Shown here: piece by piece, positions 1 through 11,208 of the stretch
Layout: every line of letters starts with the position of its first letter
Numbering within the stretch: position 1 is the stretch's first letter
From: Thalassotalea mangrovi
GTDB taxonomy: Bacteria; Pseudomonadota; Gammaproteobacteria; Enterobacterales; Alteromonadaceae
Assembly: GCF_005116735.1 (NCBI RefSeq)
Contig: NZ_SWDB01000028.1
Span: forward strand, 52,674 to 116,673
DNA length: 64,000 bases
Direction of reading: 5' to 3'
Program-made: the position numbers and the translations under genes
The notes under the pieces: model-generated
Seen by the model: only the letters and a program-made list of their open reading frames with translations
Told to the model about the DNA's origin: nothing
Database searches by the model: none

Positions 1-762
1 GGTAACGTTATCTCGCGTGCCTTCGAACAACTGGATAAAGTTGAAGTCGAAGCCAAAGGCAGCAATGATTTTGTTACCAATATTGATAAACAAGCTGAAA
101 ACATCATTAAAGATATCATTCTGAAATCTTACCCGGATCACGCCATTATCGGCGAAGAGAGCGGGCTGACAGCAGGAAAAGATAGCGATTATCAGTGGAT
201 TATTGATCCTCTTGATGGCACCACCAATTTTGTTCGCGGCATTCCGCACTTTGCCGTATCTATTGCGCTAAAAGTAAAAGGTAAACTGGACCAGGCGGTG
301 GTTTATGACCCCATCCGTGGCGAACTGTTTACCGCCAGTCGTGGTAAAGGCGCTCAGTTAAATAATGTTCGTATTCGGGTAAAAGGCGGCAAAGACCTGT
401 CTGGCAGCATTCTCGCAACCGGTTTCCCGTTTAAACAAAAACACAACACCGATGCCTACCTGGCAATGTTTTCCGAACTGTTTGCGAAAACGGCGGATAT
501 CCGTCGTGCCGGTAGCGCTGCGTTAGATCTTGCTTACGTTGCGGCTGGTCGTATGGATGGTTACTGGGAGCTTGGTTTAAAGCCATGGGACACCGCTGCC
601 GGTGAATTACTGGTGATCGAAGCTGGTGGCCTGGTGACTGACTTTGTTGGTGGTCACCAACACAGCGCCAGTGGCAACCTGGTCGCTGCCAACCCACGCC
701 TTATCAAACAGATTTTGACGGACATCCGCCCTCACCTTACCCCGGCGATGAAAGCAAAATAA
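1..762 (+). CDS. suhB: Inositol-1-monophosphatase family protein SuhB (5' end cut by window)
   Basis: The frame is open from the first base, so the start lies outside the window; 253 residues are present against about 267 in E. coli SuhB, so roughly 15 are missing. The Mg-dependent phosphatase signatures are all visible: an IIGEESG stretch near residue 52, the metal-binding WIIDPLDGTTNF motif near residue 67, and the C-terminal WDTAAGELLVIEAGG motif. The family hydrolyses inositol-1-phosphate, and in enterobacteria SuhB also joins the rRNA antitermination complex; which role dominates here cannot be read from the sequence. A strong hairpin terminator follows about 40 bases after the stop, so it ends its transcription unit. 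Confidence 0.93.
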   Translation, partial: GNVISRAFEQLDKVEVEAKGSNDFVTNIDKQAENIIKDIILKSYPDHAIIGEESGLTAGKDSDYQWIIDPLDGTTNFVRGIPHFAVSIALKVKGKLDQAVVYDPIRGELFTASRGKGAQLNNVRIRVKGGKDLSGSILATGFPFKQKHNTDAYLAMFSELFAKTADIRRAGSAALDLAYVAAGRMDGYWELGLKPWDTAAGELLVIEAGGLVTDFVGGHQHSASGNLVAANPRLIKQILTDIRPHLTPAMKAK

Positions 763-801
763 TATCCTTCGTTTGACTCAATTGAACGAGATTTTCTGTA
801 C

Positions 802-831
802 AAAAGGGAGCCCATTAGCGCTCCCTTTTTT
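802..831 (+). terminator. Rho-independent terminator after suhB (bidirectional)
   Basis: A 10-bp stem, AAAAGGGAGC paired with GCTCCCTTTT, is followed by a T-rich run. It lies between the stop of suhB and the stop of the convergent M24 peptidase gene. The A-run on the other side lets it work for both strands. Confidence 0.85.
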
Positions 832-833
832 AT

Positions 834-2204
834 TTATTCAATCAATATTAGTTGCTCCTGGCGGGGATAAAGATACTCAACCTTTTCACCATCAAACCAG
901 GCATCTTCCTCCAGCATAATACGAATCTCACGCTGCCATTCCGGGATATAGCTTGTCACGTTTAATTCGATGGCATAAGCGGTATTGGCGTGCAGTGGCC
1001 ACTCCCCAGAACCGGGTAAAAAGCTTTGATTGTCCCACATGCCAATACTGGTTCCCGCATTGTGACCATATGGGCCAATCGGGTGCGAATAAATGCTTGG
1101 CTTCAGCCCTAAAGCAACCGCCTTAGCGCGCACCGATTGTAATAATTGATTACCTGTAACACCGGTTTTAAAACTGTTGGTGAGCAATGCCTGCAGTTGG
1201 TTGCCCTGCGCTAAAGCCTGTTTCAGGCCTTGAGGGGCGTCTTTTTCGCCAGGCGCCAACACATAAGCATGTTGCTGGATATCGGTATTTAATCCGAGAT
1301 AACTAATGCCAAAATCAACGTGCAACAAATCACCATGACCAATCACCGTTTCAGCATTATCTTTATCTTTGCGTTGTAGCGACACACTTGGCTGGAACCA
1401 GGTCGTCAGGCCGTAATCATTAACCGTCTGCCTCAGCCACCAGACAATATCTTCGGTCGTGGTGACGCCGGGTTTGATGACTTGTGAAGAAAATGCGGTA
1501 TTGATTATCGCCTTGGTAAGTTGCACCAGGTTCTGATAATGCTTAATCTCACTCGCTGTGCGAGTTTCCAGCCAGGAAACCGCTAACGGTTGTGCTGAGA
1601 CCAATTTTTTCTGCATCTCTTTTGGCAGGTTAGCCAGTAATAACTGCTTGTCGGTTACCACCAGGCCATCGGCGAGGCCAATATGCTCAGATTGATTAAT
1701 GGCTATCGACCCGACATTAAACCTGGCGATCAATGCCACCAATGCCGCGAATTGACTGCTATGCTCGTTAGCATCCCAGACATTCTGGTAGAATTCACCG
1801 ACATCATATCTACCCAGTGAATAGGTATGAACGTTTTCAGGCTGTAAGGGATCACGGATAAACGCCAGCATGGTACGCCGCCGCGCATGCAACCAGTCGG
1901 CTGGTAACAGGGTCTTTAAAATGGGGTCTTCGTTATATTCGCGAGAGACGATTAGCCACATATCGATATTTTCGCGCTTCATCAGCCCAGGCAAAATGAT
2001 ATCGAGGCGCTCCACCAATAACTGGTCTTTGCGCAATGCCTGCTGTTTAATACTGCCCACTAAGTTGGCGGCAAGTTGCTCCAGCTCAGTCGCTTTCTCG
2101 GTTATCGACGCCTCTGTACTTTGCGCTTTAGTAACACAAACCACTAACATCAATAACATGGCCGCAGCTCTGCTGCCGTATCGAGAACTTAAGATTAATA
2201 ACAC
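834..2204 (-). CDS. Secreted M24-family metallopeptidase (Xaa-Pro aminopeptidase-like)
   Basis: The 456-residue protein has a hydrophobic N-terminal signal sequence ending around VTKAQS, a creatinase-type N-terminal domain, and a C-terminal pita-bread domain. The five M24 metal ligands are recognisable: D in LHVDFG, D in LNTDIQ, H in GPYGHNAG, E in AIELNV and E in IMLEED. It probably cleaves X-Pro or other dipeptide substrates in the periplasm. A GTG start is preferred because GGAGG lies 9 bases upstream; it begins only 2 bases after the stop of the M28 peptidase gene, so the two form a translationally close operon. An ATG start 15 codons further in (2159) is the alternative. Exact substrate is unknown. 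Confidence 0.85.
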   Translation of the reverse strand: MLLILSSRYGSRAAAMLLMLVVCVTKAQSTEASITEKATELEQLAANLVGSIKQQALRKDQLLVERLDIILPGLMKRENIDMWLIVSREYNEDPILKTLLPADWLHARRRTMLAFIRDPLQPENVHTYSLGRYDVGEFYQNVWDANEHSSQFAALVALIARFNVGSIAINQSEHIGLADGLVVTDKQLLLANLPKEMQKKLVSAQPLAVSWLETRTASEIKHYQNLVQLTKAIINTAFSSQVIKPGVTTTEDIVWWLRQTVNDYGLTTWFQPSVSLQRKDKDNAETVIGHGDLLHVDFGISYLGLNTDIQQHAYVLAPGEKDAPQGLKQALAQGNQLQALLTNSFKTGVTGNQLLQSVRAKAVALGLKPSIYSHPIGPYGHNAGTSIGMWDNQSFLPGSGEWPLHANTAYAIELNVTSYIPEWQREIRIMLEEDAWFDGEKVEYLYPRQEQLILIE

Positions 2205-2206
2205 GG

Positions 2207-3625
2207 TTAATAGCCTCCAAACGAGCCAGCCGGCCCCGGGAACACCACCGGAGATTCAAAGCCATCTCGCGATACACTGGCAACGCCGAAGAAATAATTA
2301 TCAATAACAATATTTTCCAGGATAAAGCGATCGACATTGCCGACATATTGGCTATGAGTCCACTGCGGTTCGGTCGTTAAGCGCCAGTAAATCCGGTAAC
2401 CGGCGAGGTTTTCAGCTTGTTTGCCCTGCGGCTTTTGCCAGCTTAATGTGGTTGATGGTTGCACCGCGCCACTGATTTCAACATTGGCTGGAGGTGCCGG
2501 TGCCCAGGCCAGGGACGCCATGCTAACCGCATTTAATGAGGTTAACTTAGCGTTGAAGTCAAAATCGACGCCGCTGAGCTCATCGCCATACTGGCGGCCA
2601 TTTTCGTTGCGTATGTCCTGATGCTGACGATCATAATGTTCATTGGTTTCCATAATGCGCACCGCCGGAAAGCCTACCTGGTTAAAGGGTCGGTGGTGCC
2701 CGCCTCGGGCAAATCGATCAAGGCGATAGACCATCATCAGATCCAAATTGGGTATGTACTTATCGGCAATCACATCGATATAGCGGGCGAGGTTACGCGA
2801 CGGTGAATCGACTTCTCCTCCGGTAAAGCGGCGTAACCTGGCCTCCTCTTCGGTTTCCACATAGCGCACTCCTTCTGAAAAAACCCGCGCCGTCGTGTTA
2901 TTGATAACCCCATTAATGCCAGCGATATTACCGATCATATCGTTATTAAGCACCGCCTCGACACGCCAGTTATCTTTGATAGCCTGCTCTGCCATTATTT
3001 TACCGCCAAACAGGCCCTGCTCTTCGCCAGATAAGGCGGCATAAACCAGGGAACCATTGAACTTATACTGGCTCAATATGCGTGCGGCCTCTAACACACC
3101 GGCGACGCCGGTAGCATTATCATTGGCTCCGGGGGAGTCAGCTGTGGCATTTAATGGATCACTGACCCGAGAATCAATATCGCCACTCATGACGACGTAG
3201 CGATTGGGGTCAGTCGAGCCTTTTTGAATGGCGATGATGTTCACCACTTGCGTAGGTTCAGGAATACGTTTTTCACCAGAAAACGTCTGTTTTTGCTCAA
3301 TAACTTCAAGGCAAGCACCACATGCCGCGGATATTTTTTCAAACTCACTTTTGATCCAGCGACGAGCCGCGCCAATCCCCCGGCGCTCCGACTCGGTTTC
3401 AGATAAGGTGTGCCGGGTTCCGAAACTCACCAGTTTAGTAACGTCTCGCTGCAGATTTTCGGCACTGGTAGCGCGCTGAATGTCCCGCAGCACCAGGTGT
3501 TCCGATGGCGGCACTGTGACCGCTTCTGCAGCATTCGATGCTATCGGCAGGAGTGCAAACAGGGTCAGAGGTGAAGATAATATTGACGAGCGAAAAACTG
3601 ATGTCAGCAAGCGTTTATTAACCAT
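2207..3625 (-). CDS. Secreted M28-family peptidase with C-terminal fibronectin-III-like domain
   Basis: 472 residues: a signal peptide (about 1-32, ending SNAA), an M28 zinc aminopeptidase/carboxypeptidase domain, and about 90 C-terminal residues resembling an Fn3 domain (WQKPQG...LAGYRIYWR). Recognisable M28 motifs are PGANDNATGVAGVLEAARIL (second ligand Asp), SGEEQGLFGG (catalytic Glu), NNDMIGN and the late GGHHRPF. The first ligand position, usually His in G-H-x-D, reads SGDIDSR, so Asp replaces His; I recall the same variant in other proteobacterial M28 enzymes, so it need not abolish activity. It is the first gene of an operon with the M24 peptidase, which suggests joint extracellular peptide breakdown. 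Confidence 0.85.
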   Translation of the reverse strand: MVNKRLLTSVFRSSILSSPLTLFALLPIASNAAEAVTVPPSEHLVLRDIQRATSAENLQRDVTKLVSFGTRHTLSETESERRGIGAARRWIKSEFEKISAACGACLEVIEQKQTFSGEKRIPEPTQVVNIIAIQKGSTDPNRYVVMSGDIDSRVSDPLNATADSPGANDNATGVAGVLEAARILSQYKFNGSLVYAALSGEEQGLFGGKIMAEQAIKDNWRVEAVLNNDMIGNIAGINGVINNTTARVFSEGVRYVETEEEARLRRFTGGEVDSPSRNLARYIDVIADKYIPNLDLMMVYRLDRFARGGHHRPFNQVGFPAVRIMETNEHYDRQHQDIRNENGRQYGDELSGVDFDFNAKLTSLNAVSMASLAWAPAPPANVEISGAVQPSTTLSWQKPQGKQAENLAGYRIYWRLTTEPQWTHSQYVGNVDRFILENIVIDNYFFGVASVSRDGFESPVVFPGPAGSFGGY

Positions 3626-3835
3626 AATTTTTCCTTATTATGAGTTGTCGGTATTAGCGCCTTTAGTTGACCTAAATAACCAACAATAACTTTGTTTATC
3701 CTCACTTTTTTTGTTATTCAGCGCAACAGCCGTTTGCTGTTATGCGACCAATCCTCCACTTGTGGCGACGAATACCACCAGCAATTAGTCATGGTGGGCT
3801 GAAGTCATCGCTTTACTGCATTCGCTCGCATTCTT

Positions 3836-4101
3836 ATACCAATCACATTAAATTATTGCTCACTCAGTGAGAATTTAAAGGCGTTTAGACAAGGCTTTGA
3901 TTGCAGAGAATGGTTACTCCATTGTCAAAATCAGTAACGCAGGAAAAACGCCTTTAAAACTCACCCGTAGGGAGTTAGTGAGAGGCCCATTTACGACCCT
4001 ATATTTCATTAATATAGAATGACTATATCAATGAAATCTATGTTGTAACTGATACCTCTGCCCTAACTCTGAGTTGTGCACAAACTTAACGTGATTGGTA
4101 T
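3836..4101. repeat. Dispersed structured repeat, family 1, copy A (full length)
   Basis: A 266-bp non-coding element bounded by near-perfect inverted ends, ATACCAATCACATTAA on the left and TTAACGTGATTGGTAT on the right. Inside are the palindrome CTCACTCAGTGAG, a long-range inverted pair (TTTAAAGGCGTTT with AAACGCCTTTAAA), the hairpin ACTCACCCGTAGGGAGT, and a second hairpin whose arms are ATTTCATTAATATAG and CTATATCAATGAAAT. Related copies are at 19972, 32561 and 62623, all in the same orientation. It has no ORF and looks like a MITE or large REP/BIME-like element. It sits between the divergent M28 peptidase and cobA genes. Confidence 0.88.
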
Positions 4102-4198
4102 TAATACCCAAAAGGAATAACACATAGACATTAAATAGTTAGTAGTTATTAAAAGTTTGGTTAAAATTACTGCAGATTAAATTTTTGAAGTCAATACC

Positions 4199-5023
4199 AT
4201 GCAACTACCCGCCTCTAAATCCATGTTCAAGCCTGGCGAAATTGCCCTTATAGGAGCCGGCCCTGGCGATGCTGAATTGCTGACCATTAAAGCATTGCGA
4301 TTTATCCAGCAGGCGGATGTGGTGGTCTATGATCGACTGGTAGCTAAAGATATTCTTGATTTATTGCCGGCTGGAGCGCGGCGGATCTACGTTGGCAAAG
4401 AGCTTAATCGCCATAGTGTGCCACAGGACAAGATCAACGAGACCCTGGTAACGCTGGCCAGGCAACAGCTTAAAGTAGTGCGCCTCAAAGGTGGGGATAG
4501 CTTTATTTTCGGCCGCGGCTCAGAAGAGCTGAATTACCTGTTTGAGCATCAGCTAGCTACCCATGTTATCCCGGGCATTACTGCTGCATCGGGATGCACC
4601 ACCTATGCGGGTATTCCCCTGACCCATCGGGGCATTGCCCATAGCTGCAGTTTCATCACCGGCCATTTTTCAAAAAATGGCGAACTGATACTGCCCTGGG
4701 AAAATTATGTCGATGCCGGCCAGACACTGGTGTTTTACATGGGCATAAAAAGCTCGGCCATCATTTGTGAAAAGCTCATCGCTCATGGACGCGCACCACA
4801 CACGCCAGCGGCAATCATTCACAGTGGTACACAAAACAACCAGAAGGTATGGCGCACCAACCTTAGCGAGTTACCGGAATTAATCGCCAACGAACAAATT
4901 CGCTCGCCGAGCCTGCTGGTGATCGGTGATGTGGTAAATGCGGTAGCAGCCGGTGAAAATGGCATCAATGACCAGAGAGCATATTTTGCGCCACCTGCAT
5001 TAGGGTTACGAAAAACCGGATAG
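4199..5023 (+). CDS. cobA: Uroporphyrinogen-III C-methyltransferase (SUMT)
   Basis: A 274-residue protein of the tetrapyrrole methyltransferase fold. It shows the glycine-rich IALIGAGPGDAELLTIKA start, the VVVYDRLV stretch, the VRLKGGDSFIFGRG motif, and the VIPGITAASGCTTYAGIPLTHR region that shapes the SAM and substrate site. The reaction adds two SAM-derived methyl groups to uroporphyrinogen III to give precorrin-2, feeding sirohaem or cobalamin. It is only the methyltransferase; the dehydrogenase/chelatase part of CysG is absent, and no nitrate, sulfite or cobalamin genes adjoin it. The repeat element ends about 98 bases upstream. The ribosome-binding site (GAAG) is weak. Confidence 0.92.
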   Translation: MQLPASKSMFKPGEIALIGAGPGDAELLTIKALRFIQQADVVVYDRLVAKDILDLLPAGARRIYVGKELNRHSVPQDKINETLVTLARQQLKVVRLKGGDSFIFGRGSEELNYLFEHQLATHVIPGITAASGCTTYAGIPLTHRGIAHSCSFITGHFSKNGELILPWENYVDAGQTLVFYMGIKSSAIICEKLIAHGRAPHTPAAIIHSGTQNNQKVWRTNLSELPELIANEQIRSPSLLVIGDVVNAVAAGENGINDQRAYFAPPALGLRKTG

Positions 5024-5089
5024 TTGCAGACAATAATACTTACACTGTCGACAAGGATAGCGCGGTTGTCGATACTTCGATGACAGCTG

Positions 5090-5458
5090 TTATCCTTCAT
5101 TTAATAGGCCGGCTGCAACGCCTGCCTTATAGCCACCAATTAATGAATAGATATTCTGGTAACCCATTTTCTGCAGGTTTTCGGCAACCAGAATCGACCG
5201 AAATCCGCCGCCACAATAGAGCACCATAGCGGTTGCAAAGTCCGGATACAACTTTTCAATATCACGCTCGATAATACCCCGCCCCAGGTGCTTTGCCCCT
5301 CTAAGGTAACCTTGTTGAAATTCATGATCCTCACGAACGTCGATAAACTCAAACGGTCTGCACTCCTGAGCCATCTGCGTCATCTGTTCAATGGTGATTT
5401 CCTTTACATTTCCCTGCACCGCTTTGACCAGAGCTAAAAATTGAGGTGAATGGTCCAT
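5090..5458 (-). CDS. Single-domain rhodanese-like sulfurtransferase
   Basis: 122 residues forming one rhodanese domain. The FIDVREDHEFQQGYLRGAKHLGRG stretch is the usual DVRE...GH.-type N-terminal signature, and the active-site loop reads CGGGFRS with the catalytic cysteine in VLYCGGG. There is no signal peptide, so it is cytoplasmic. The family moves sulfane sulfur between persulfide donors and acceptors; the physiological partner cannot be told. It is convergent with cobA (67 bases between the stops) and may be monocistronic. Confidence 0.88.
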   Translation of the reverse strand: MDHSPQFLALVKAVQGNVKEITIEQMTQMAQECRPFEFIDVREDHEFQQGYLRGAKHLGRGIIERDIEKLYPDFATAMVLYCGGGFRSILVAENLQKMGYQNIYSLIGGYKAGVAAGLLNEG

Positions 5459-5635
5459 CTTCTATGTCCAGTTAGCTAATTTTCAATTCAGACTAAACAA
5501 GCCTTAGGCAAATAACAAGCCGGAAAAATCAGCAACCGCCCCTATTTGCTTTTACTTAACCCTCGGTTTTCGTCAGCGGGGTCCTTACCCAGGAAGCGAG
5601 AATCAACAGGCCTGTTGATAGAGCAATTAACATAA

Positions 5636-5661
5636 AAAAACCACGCCAAAGCGTGGTTTTT
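5636..5661 (-). terminator. Terminator of the queA-tgt-yajC-secDF operon
   Basis: An 11-bp stem, AAAAACCACGC paired with GCGTGGTTTTT around a 4-base loop, lies 27 bases past the secF stop. On the minus strand it ends in a run of T, as a Rho-independent terminator should. Confidence 0.88.
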
Positions 5662-5687
5662 CTCTAAGATTGACAGAACATTAAGGC

Positions 5688-6644
5688 CTAAGGCATTAAC
5701 TCTTCCTGATCGGCACCTTCTTTTTCAATTACTTCCGGGATCAGGTCTTCTTTCGAAATACCTAACGCCAGGGCAACAGTACTGGCCACATAAATGGATG
5801 AGTACGTACCGACAAAAATACCGAATAATAATGCCGTCGCAAAACCGTGGATCAATGCACCACCTTTGAAAAATAAGGCAAGCAACACTAAAAACGTGGT
5901 TAATGAGGTAATCATGGTTCGGCTCAGAGTTTGCGTCAGGGAAATATTAATCACTTCCTCCGGCGTACCTTTGCGGATCTTACGGAAGTTCTCACGAATC
6001 CGGTCGGATACAACGATAGTATCGTTAAGCGAGTAACCGATAACCGCCAGGATTGCTGCCAGTACAGTTAAGTCAAATTCCAGTTGTAAGAACGAAAACA
6101 AACCTAAGGTTAAGATAACGTCATGGGCAAGCGCCGTAACCGAACCCAGTGCGAATCGCCATTCAAAGCGAAAGGCAACATAAACCAGGATACAGATCAG
6201 TGCGGTCAGCATCGCTAATCCGCCTTGCTCGGTTAATTCGTCGCCAACATTAGCGCCAACGAATTCGATACGACGCATTTCTACGTCCTGACTCGTGCCT
6301 TGTTTCAACATGGTCAGGATTTCATTACCCAGCATTTCCGCTTTCACGTTATCGCGCTGGCCAAGACGAATCAGAACGTCATTGGCACTGCCGAATAGCT
6401 GTACAATGGCGTCCTCGTGACCGCCCTGCTCCATGATACGGCGAATTTCTGAAAGATTCGCTGGTTGTTCAAACCCGACTTCGATCAGGGTACCGCCGGT
6501 AAAATCCAGGCCCCAGTTTAACTTGTTAACGGACAATGACACGATCGACGCGATGATCAGCACCAGGCTGAAAATTACCGCTGGTTTGCGGTACGACATA
6601 AAGGCCCATGTGTCTTTAATTTTTAATATTTGCATAATATTCAC
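5688..6644 (-). CDS. secF: Protein translocase subunit SecF
   Basis: 318 residues with six predicted membrane segments. The first periplasmic domain opens with the SecF signature LNWGLDFTGGTLIEVGF, and the later helices include ALAHDVILTLG and VIGYSLNDTIVVSDRIREN, typical of the SecD/SecF/RND fold. SecF with SecD uses the proton gradient to pull secreted proteins out of the SecYEG channel on the periplasmic side. Its start is 5 bases from the end of secD, so the two are co-translated. It is the last gene of the operon and is followed by a strong terminator. Confidence 0.97.
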   Translation of the reverse strand: MNIMQILKIKDTWAFMSYRKPAVIFSLVLIIASIVSLSVNKLNWGLDFTGGTLIEVGFEQPANLSEIRRIMEQGGHEDAIVQLFGSANDVLIRLGQRDNVKAEMLGNEILTMLKQGTSQDVEMRRIEFVGANVGDELTEQGGLAMLTALICILVYVAFRFEWRFALGSVTALAHDVILTLGLFSFLQLEFDLTVLAAILAVIGYSLNDTIVVSDRIRENFRKIRKGTPEEVINISLTQTLSRTMITSLTTFLVLLALFFKGGALIHGFATALLFGIFVGTYSSIYVASTVALALGISKEDLIPEVIEKEGADQEELMP

Positions 6645-6649
6645 CTGAC

Positions 6650-8500
6650 CTATATCGACAATTTATCGAGTTTTTTGCCGCCCCAAATGGCATTAACAAC
6701 CGCACGCGTACCAATAATCGAGGTAAACATCGAGGTAATAATACCGATGGACAGGGTTACCGCGAAACCTTTGATAGGACCGGTACCAACCGCAAACAGA
6801 ATAATCGCTGCAATTAAGGTGGTGATATTGGCATCAAAAATGGTCGAGAACGCCGCGTCATAGCCGTGATGGATAGATTGCTGGACACTCTTACCTTCGC
6901 GTAATTCTTCGCGTATCCGTTCGAAAATTAGTACGTTAGCATCAACCGCCATACCAACGGTCAGTACGATACCTGCCATGCCCGGTAGGGTCAGGGTAGC
7001 GCCCGGGATCAGTGACATAACACCAACAATCAGAATCAGGTTAGCGGCCAGCGCAAGGTTGGCAACAACACCAAATTTACGATAGTAGAACATCATAAAT
7101 GCCAGCACCAGGGCAAAGCCCCAGAGGATCGCCTGCAGACCTAACTGGACGTTTTCAGCCCCCAGTGAAGGGCCTACCGTACGTTCTTCAACAATGGCGA
7201 TTGGCGCAATCAGAGCACCAGCGCGTAACAGCAAGGCTAAGTTATGAGCTGCTGCTGGATTCGGTTGTCCGGTAATCTGAAAACTACGGCCTAAACGCGA
7301 TTGAATGGTGGCAACGGAAATCACTTCCAGCTGCTTATCAAATTTAAGGCTACCATCCGGGTTTTTCTCACCGGTGGCGACACTTTCAATAAATACCGTA
7401 GCCATCGGTTTGCCGACATTGCCTTTGGTGCCGCGCGACATTTTATCGCCGCCAGCCGCATCCAGGTCAACATAAACCGCCGGTTGCTGAGTCTGCTGAT
7501 CACGACCAGAATTGGCGCCGACGATATGCTCGCCCTGAAGAATGGAGCGCTTTTTCAGTAACACCGGACGGTTGTCCTGGTCATAAACCACGAAAGACCC
7601 TGGAGGTACACGACCATTAACCGCCGACATCAGATCATTTTCCTGGTCGACCATATGGAAGCTCAAGGTTGCCGTTGCGCCAAGAATTTCTTTCGCTTTT
7701 GCCGTATCCTGAACACCTGGCAGCTCTACCACAATATGCTTTTGTCCCTGACGCTGTACCAGCGGCTCAGCAACACCCAGCTCATTCACCCGGTTACGGA
7801 TAATGGTGATATTCTGCGAGATGGCGTTTTCACGGGTTTCTTTGATTTTCTGCTCGGACATGGTCACTTTCAGTGACAGCTTATCCTCGTTATCCACAAA
7901 GACATAACCCGGATCAACACGTTTTAAGATGCTTTCAGCCTGCTCAAGATCGTCGATATTGCGTAACACCACTTCGACACCAGTACCCGACTCCGACACC
8001 CGCTTGTAGCGAATTTTTTCTTCCCGCAATTTAGCGCGGAAGGTGTCAATCATATTGGTTTGAGCTCGTTCCATTGCCGTTTTCATATCCACTTCCATCA
8101 GAAAGTGAACACCGCCGGACAAATCCAGACCCAACTTCATTGGTACGGCACCAATATTTGCCAACCATTCCGGTGTCGCAGGGGTCAGGTTTAATGCTAC
8201 GGAATACTCGTCACCCAGGCCTTTAACCAGAGAGTCACGGGCATTTTGTTGATTTTCGTAATTACTAAAACGAATTAAAATCTGGCCATTTTCCAGCGCC
8301 GCACTGCGATAGCCGATATTGGCACCGTCAAGTTGCTGTTTTACCGCATCCAGGGTTGATGCGGTGACGTCCAGACCACGTTTTCCGGAAATCTGAACCG
8401 CAGGGTCTTCACCATAAATATTTGGCAACGCATAAATGGCGCCAAAAATCAGGATGAAAACCACCATCAGAGATTTCCATAATGGATATTTATTTAACAC
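6650..8500 (-). CDS. secD: Protein translocase subunit SecD
   Basis: 616 residues, matching E. coli SecD (615). It has an N-terminal membrane helix, the periplasmic motif [18 protein letters not shown], a long periplasmic P1 region (about 30-440), and five C-terminal helices carrying [17 protein letters not shown] and [14 protein letters not shown]. It works with SecF as a proton-driven motor in the late stage of export. It lies 10 bases after yajC and 5 bases before secF, in one operon. Confidence 0.97.
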   Translation of the reverse strand: MLNKYPLWKSLMVVFILIFGAIYALPNIYGEDPAVQISGKRGLDVTASTLDAVKQQLDGANIGYRSAALENGQILIRFSNYENQQNARDSLVKGLGDEYSVALNLTPATPEWLANIGAVPMKLGLDLSGGVHFLMEVDMKTAMERAQTNMIDTFRAKLREEKIRYKRVSESGTGVEVVLRNIDDLEQAESILKRVDPGYVFVDNEDKLSLKVTMSEQKIKETRENAISQNITIIRNRVNELGVAEPLVQRQGQKHIVVELPGVQDTAKAKEILGATATLSFHMVDQENDLMSAVNGRVPPGSFVVYDQDNRPVLLKKRSILQGEHIVGANSGRDQQTQQPAVYVDLDAAGGDKMSRGTKGNVGKPMATVFIESVATGEKNPDGSLKFDKQLEVISVATIQSRLGRSFQITGQPNPAAAHNLALLLRAGALIAPIAIVEERTVGPSLGAENVQLGLQAILWGFALVLAFMMFYYRKFGVVANLALAANLILIVGVMSLIPGATLTLPGMAGIVLTVGMAVDANVLIFERIREELREGKSVQQSIHHGYDAAFSTIFDANITTLIAAIILFAVGTGPIKGFAVTLSIGIITSMFTSIIGTRAVVNAIWGGKKLDKLSI

Positions 8501-8510
8501 AAGACTGTCC

Positions 8511-8843
8511 TTAAAGTGACTTCATCGTTCCTTTTGGAAGCACAGCGGTAACTGCGGCTTTTTGTACAGTCACTTCTGTACCTTCGGCGATGGCAATTAC
8601 GATAAAATCTTTTTCGTCGCTAACTTTAACGATTTTACCGACAACACCACCCTGAGTAAGAACTTCATCGTTCTTGGCCAGTGCCGACATCAGATTCTTG
8701 TGCTCTTTCACACGCTTGGCCTGTGGACGGTAGATCATAAAATAAAAAATCAAACCGAAAACCGCCAACATAATCAGCATTTCAAATCCACCACCCGATT
8801 GTGGTTGCTGCGCTGCATAGGCTTTACTAATAAAAAAATCCAT
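8511..8843 (-). CDS. yajC: Preprotein translocase accessory subunit YajC
   Basis: 110 residues: a single N-terminal membrane helix (about 20-38, [19 protein letters not shown]) followed by the conserved [17 protein letters not shown] and [14 protein letters not shown]-like segments (here [17 protein letters not shown]). YajC binds the SecDF complex and the AcrB pump. It follows tgt by 47 bases and precedes secD in the usual order. Confidence 0.96.
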   Translation of the reverse strand: MDFFISKAYAAQQPQSGGGFEMLIMLAVFGLIFYFMIYRPQAKRVKEHKNLMSALAKNDEVLTQGGVVGKIVKVSDEKDFIVIAIAEGTEVTVQKAAVTAVLPKGTMKSL

Positions 8844-8890
8844 AACTTCCTCTTTTCACAATGATTACCCTAGCGGTAATTTATTTTCAA

Positions 8891-10027
<1,137 letters not shown>

Positions 10028-10152
10028 TTATCCTTACCGGGCAGCGAAACAGGCCACCGGTATCTCTTTAACAGCTCGGCTTAAGTATACCAAACGACTT
10101 AAGCCTGATTATTACCCGACCACCAATAATCCATACGGTGGCCAGATTGTGG

Positions 10153-11208
10153 TTAATCTTGGTTCTGCCTGGTCAGAAACATCGCATCGCCGTAACTGAA
10201 GAAGCGGTACTTTTCAGCAACCGCCGCCTGGTAGGCTTTCATGATGTGATCATAGCCGGCAAATGCGCTGACCAACATCAACAATGTCGATTCTGACAAA
10301 TGGAAATTGGTGATCAGGCAGTCGATGAGTTTAAACTCAAATCCCGGGGTGATAAAAATATCGGTATCACCATAAAATTCTGCCAGGGGCTGGTTGTTAT
10401 CGGCATGGTATTTAGCGGCACTTTCTAACGAACGAACCGACGTTGTGCCAACCGCAACAACACGTTTACCCGCAGCTTTGGTCTGTAGGATTTGGCTGAT
10501 GACCTCGCTGCTTACTTCGACATATTCGGAATGCATGACATGGTCGTCAATATTCTCAACACGGACTGGTTGAAAAGTCCCTGCCCCGACATGTAGGGTA
10601 ACAAAGGCGAGTTGCACCCCTTTTTCTTTGATTTTCGCCAGTAAGGGTTCATCAAAATGCAGACCGGCAGTAGGTGCCGCAACAGCACCCGGCTTTTCGT
10701 TATAAACCGTTTGATAACGTTCTTTATCCGACTCTTCGTCGGGACGGTCAATATAAGGCGGTAGTGGCATGTGTCCAATTTGTTCGAGCACTTCCAGTAC
10801 CGATTGCTCACCCTGAATCTGCAATTCAAATAACGCATCATGACGGGCAACCATGGTGGCTTTCACCTGCCCTTCCAGTAACAACTCAGCACCGGGTTTT
10901 GGCGATTTGCTGGCACGTATATGAGCAAGTACCCTGTGTTGATCAAGAATGCGTTCTACCAATACCTCAATTTTTCCACCACTGGCTTTGGTGCCAAACA
11001 TGCGCGCTGGGATCACCCGGGTATTATTAAATACCAGCAAGTCACCGGGGTTGAGTAAATCGATGACATCAGCAAAGGTGTTGTGGTTAATCTCGCCATT
11101 ATTACCATCCAGAGCCATCAGTCGACTTGCCGTACGTTGCGCCTGAGGGTAACGAGCAATCAGTTCATCCGGTAAGTCAAAGGCAAAATCGCTTACGCGC
11201 TTAGTCAT
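10153..11208 (-). CDS. queA: S-adenosylmethionine:tRNA ribosyltransferase-isomerase QueA
   Basis: 351 residues (E. coli 356). Family hallmarks are [15 protein letters not shown] at the start, [42 protein letters not shown], and the C-terminal [19 protein letters not shown]. It transfers the ribosyl part of SAM onto preQ1-tRNA to form epoxyqueuosine. It is the first gene of the queA-tgt-yajC-secD-secF operon. Confidence 0.97.
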   Translation of the reverse strand: MTKRVSDFAFDLPDELIARYPQAQRTASRLMALDGNNGEINHNTFADVIDLLNPGDLLVFNNTRVIPARMFGTKASGGKIEVLVERILDQHRVLAHIRASKSPKPGAELLLEGQVKATMVARHDALFELQIQGEQSVLEVLEQIGHMPLPPYIDRPDEESDKERYQTVYNEKPGAVAAPTAGLHFDEPLLAKIKEKGVQLAFVTLHVGAGTFQPVRVENIDDHVMHSEYVEVSSEVISQILQTKAAGKRVVAVGTTSVRSLESAAKYHADNNQPLAEFYGDTDIFITPGFEFKLIDCLITNFHLSESTLLMLVSAFAGYDHIMKAYQAAVAEKYRFFSYGDAMFLTRQNQD

